Part shown: one piece after another, positions 61,401-64,000 of the stretch
Layout: the number at the start of each line of letters is the position of its first letter
How positions within the stretch are numbered: the first letter of the stretch is position 1
Source: Acanthaster planci
Lineage: Eukaryota; Echinodermata; Asteroidea; Valvatida; Acanthasteridae
Length of the DNA: 64,000 nt
Direction: 5' to 3'
Assembly (NCBI RefSeq): GCF_001949145.1
Contig: NW_019091453.1
Span: 477,019 to 541,018, forward strand
Notes under the pieces: generated by a model
The model's database searches: none
Told to the model about the DNA's origin: nothing
Seen by the model: only the letters and a program-made list of their open reading frames with translations
Made by a program: the position numbers and the translations under genes

Positions 61401-64000
61401 GGAAAGCTGCACAGGGTTATAATCAAGATTTGTGATTAACCAAGGGAAGACAATCACCGACCAGCGCTACAGCCATATCCAGCAGGGAAAAGCCCACAGA
61501 AAAGAAGGGAGATATTCTAAGAGAGGGTTGATCGGCTAAACGGCAGTTGTTGATAGACAGCCCCTGCATGGAGGCATACATCAACACCTCGCAAGTGCAA
61601 TCCAATTGTCCCATAAGCTCCTCACAGCAAATTATGTCTGGTGCCTGGACTCGCAGGGCGAGACGTGAAAGTCATTTGAATACTCAGAGCTTCAATGTCT
61701 TGTCAAAATGTACTTGGACAAATTCCCTGCTCAAGAAAAAAATCAAAGGATTGTGTAATTTGCATTGAGTAGCTCAAGCATGCTACATGATTCATATTAA
61801 TGAGTGGAATAACAAGCCATTTTCACAACATCCCTCCCATTTGAATAAAGAAATCATCCTAGTTTGCCAGTGGGAAGGATATTTACACTTAATTTCTAAT
61901 ACAATCAAATATTTGTGAAATAACGACAGAAATTTAACGCAATGAAGTATTTGTTAAATAAGGTATCTTTTAAAATGCAGCTCTTCCAGTCAACAAAGAC
62001 ACCCTGACAGAAAGTTTCCTTCACCTGACACCTTGGTTTTGGGCACAAGACAATTCAGTGAATTAAGTATTGCACACTGAGTAAGGTTTTTTCATTTTTT
62101 GAAAATTGTTCTTCGGAACACAAATGTTCAACAGCAATACCTCTCTTTCCTTTGTCCAAAGTGAAGTTTAATTTTCTAATTTAACACATAAATGCACTTC
62201 ATTCCTGTAGTAAAGCTGCATATACCCATAGGTCAAAGTTCTATTTTTCTCCAAGCAGAAATGCTGAATGAAGTTCCTTCAGGTATAAAGGAGTGGCATT
62301 TTTTCAGATAAACTCTGTGACAGGCTGCAGAAAAAAAAAACTACTGGTGGCTGGGGGGAAGATAATGCAATGATCAAGTTTAAGTCAAGGCAGGCAGAAT
62401 TGAAATGATAATAGGATCGTCCCTTCTGCAAGGAATTTCATTAAACAATCTCTACAGAATCATCAATCCGAGTTGATCCTATAACGACACTGACACTAAC
62501 AGAGAGTTGGGCACAGGCAGCGAAGGAAATTTCGGTCAGGTCATTCCTCTTTTCCAATCTGAATTTGTTTTTCTTTTCTGTTTTTTTTTTTCCAAGAGAA
62601 AACTGAACACAGCACGGGAACATCTTGGTTCAAAGAATTTATAAAATGACGCTACTTTTGGCAAAGGGTCATTATTTATCCGCTTGTGGTTTCAACACAC
62701 TGTGGCCATGTGTATACATGCAAGTGCACTTGTAAGCATACACACTGTATTTGTACTTCTGAAGAGAAATAGCCAATGAATTTAGAATACCGTGCTAGAC
62801 ATATGTAAAAATCATCAGATTCTTATTGCAGGAGATCTTTTGTCCTCAAACATGAATGTAAAACAGGTGCAAAATGCAATCATCGTGGCCACAGCCAAGA
62901 TGTCTGGAAGCATCAGATGAGCAAGGGAAACCAACACAGGCATTACTTCCTGGTGACTCTCATTTCAGAGACCCCAGTCCAAGTCATAATTCACACTGAC
63001 AGAGAGAATTTTCCCCTCACCACGGCTGCTGACCAAAAGGGAGAGGCAAAGAGAAGGGGAGAAGATAAAAAATACACAGTTATTTATTTATATTTCTAGC
63101 AGGAATAAAGAGCGTGGACCACGAGAGAGACGGAGGAGTGTACATCCAGGCAGCCAACATCGTCGTTTCCTACTCCTTTCCACTCTCCCCCCCCCAACCC
63201 TCCAGGCAGGAATCACAAATGTACAGGGAGAGGTTAGGGAGGTAGAGGACATTTTCCTGCCGACGTAAGCGCAGATACCATGGCGACACAAGATTCCTTG
63301 AGATTCAGGGAATGCTGCAGCTCATGGCCGACATCAGGCATCATCTCATCCGTCTATCCGTCTTCACTCAAATTGTGTCAGGGACACTTTGCTTAGGTGA
63401 TCAAGGTCTTTTTTTTTTTTTGGAGAGGATAGCGTAACAATAACAAGCTCGTCAGTTGAACTCATTATGTACCAGTGCGTTCTTCTGGACTGACATTTAA
63501 CTTGAAAATTAGTTGCTTTTATTCTCTTAAATAGCTCTTTCTAGACACTGAACAAGATAGTTTAATGCTCCGGATGTTTTCCTAAACTAATGCATAATGG
63601 TTAAAATAAAAAGTAGCAAGTAATTTTATGTTGTCAGTAGTCAGTTGTCAGAAATGGCGAATTGATACAAATACACAGATACAAATCTGTGACTGTCTCT
63701 CCTCATCTGGATAAATTTTGGGCTGACAAAGCAAAATGATAGAATAAGGCACTCCTTTTTACCGCTTTAGATGCAGATATGCAACAATTTTGTCACAATT
63801 CAACTAATTAAGGTACCAACAGAACACCATATTGTGGCTGTCGTGCAAGATTTCTATTTTATACTTTATGACTAGACTTGCCACAAACAAGGTACCATTA
63901 TATCAGCTGTATGACACCACTTTAAGTAAGGTTATGACATTATTGAATGGATGTAATTATTTCCTCTGAATAATTTTTCAAATTTTAATAATCTTGACGA
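58405..64000. other. Non-coding stretch to the window end
   Basis: Nothing firm was recognised. Local features are the 12-bp palindrome AGCCTGCAGGCT (58909-58920), a TACCGGTA near 59484, ATGTACATGTACAT near 59560, a (TG)n run near 61370, and T runs near 62580 and 63410. Open frames reach about 98 codons (60541-60837, minus) without domains. Confidence 0.45.

Noticed and set aside
1-64000. Prokaryotic content (operons, CRISPR, phage) and rRNA/tRNA genes
   Set aside because: No gene packing, no ribosome-binding-site-led frames, no spaced direct repeats and no recognisable structural RNA.

Overview
The window looks like non-coding-rich nuclear DNA of an animal, most likely a marine invertebrate. 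The reasons are very low coding density, no operon-like gene packing, abundant A/T and G/C homopolymers, recurrent short palindromes of the TACATGTACATGTA and TACCGGTA type, and several short DNA-transposon-like inverted-repeat elements. The lineage (amphioxus, hemichordate, echinoderm or mollusc) cannot be fixed from the sequence alone. Nearly all open frames longer than 60 codons look like chance frames.

One coding region is convincing. A 280-codon open frame at 4091-4933 (+) encodes a soluble protein with a near-canonical EF-hand followed by a degenerate one, and a poly(A) signal lies about 250 bases downstream. Three further pieces are weaker exon candidates. The first is a signal-peptide-encoding first exon at 12580-12745 (+). 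The second is an ankyrin-repeat exon at 15707-15898 (-). The third is a possible terminal exon at 39759-40009 (+), whose phase would fit the signal-peptide exon and which ends directly before an AATAAA.

Mobile and repeat DNA: a 1.87-kb hAT-like non-autonomous transposon (7403-9272) has matching termini and a near-identical 8-bp target duplication. Two probable MITE/foldback elements lie side by side at 44.69-45.13 kb and 45.40-45.78 kb. A cluster of one repeated motif sits at 55.4-56.1 kb, and a possible Penelope-like tail at 37.2 kb. There is a perfect 61-bp tandem duplication at 11.9 kb and a diverged ~180-bp duplication at 48.8-49.2 kb. The most striking secondary structures are a perfect 25-bp-arm hairpin with a 4-base loop (57172-57225) and a loop-less perfect 28-bp palindrome (22752-22779).

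The rest, especially 15-54 kb, alternates between A/T-rich, homopolymer-laden sequence and islands of 150-400 bp that are more balanced in composition and rich in homeodomain, E-box, GATA, bZIP and RUNX-type motifs. This layout would suit the regulatory landscape or large introns of a developmental gene. That is inference: cross-species alignment would be needed to show conservation. No tRNA, rRNA, CRISPR array or recognisable microRNA precursor was found.
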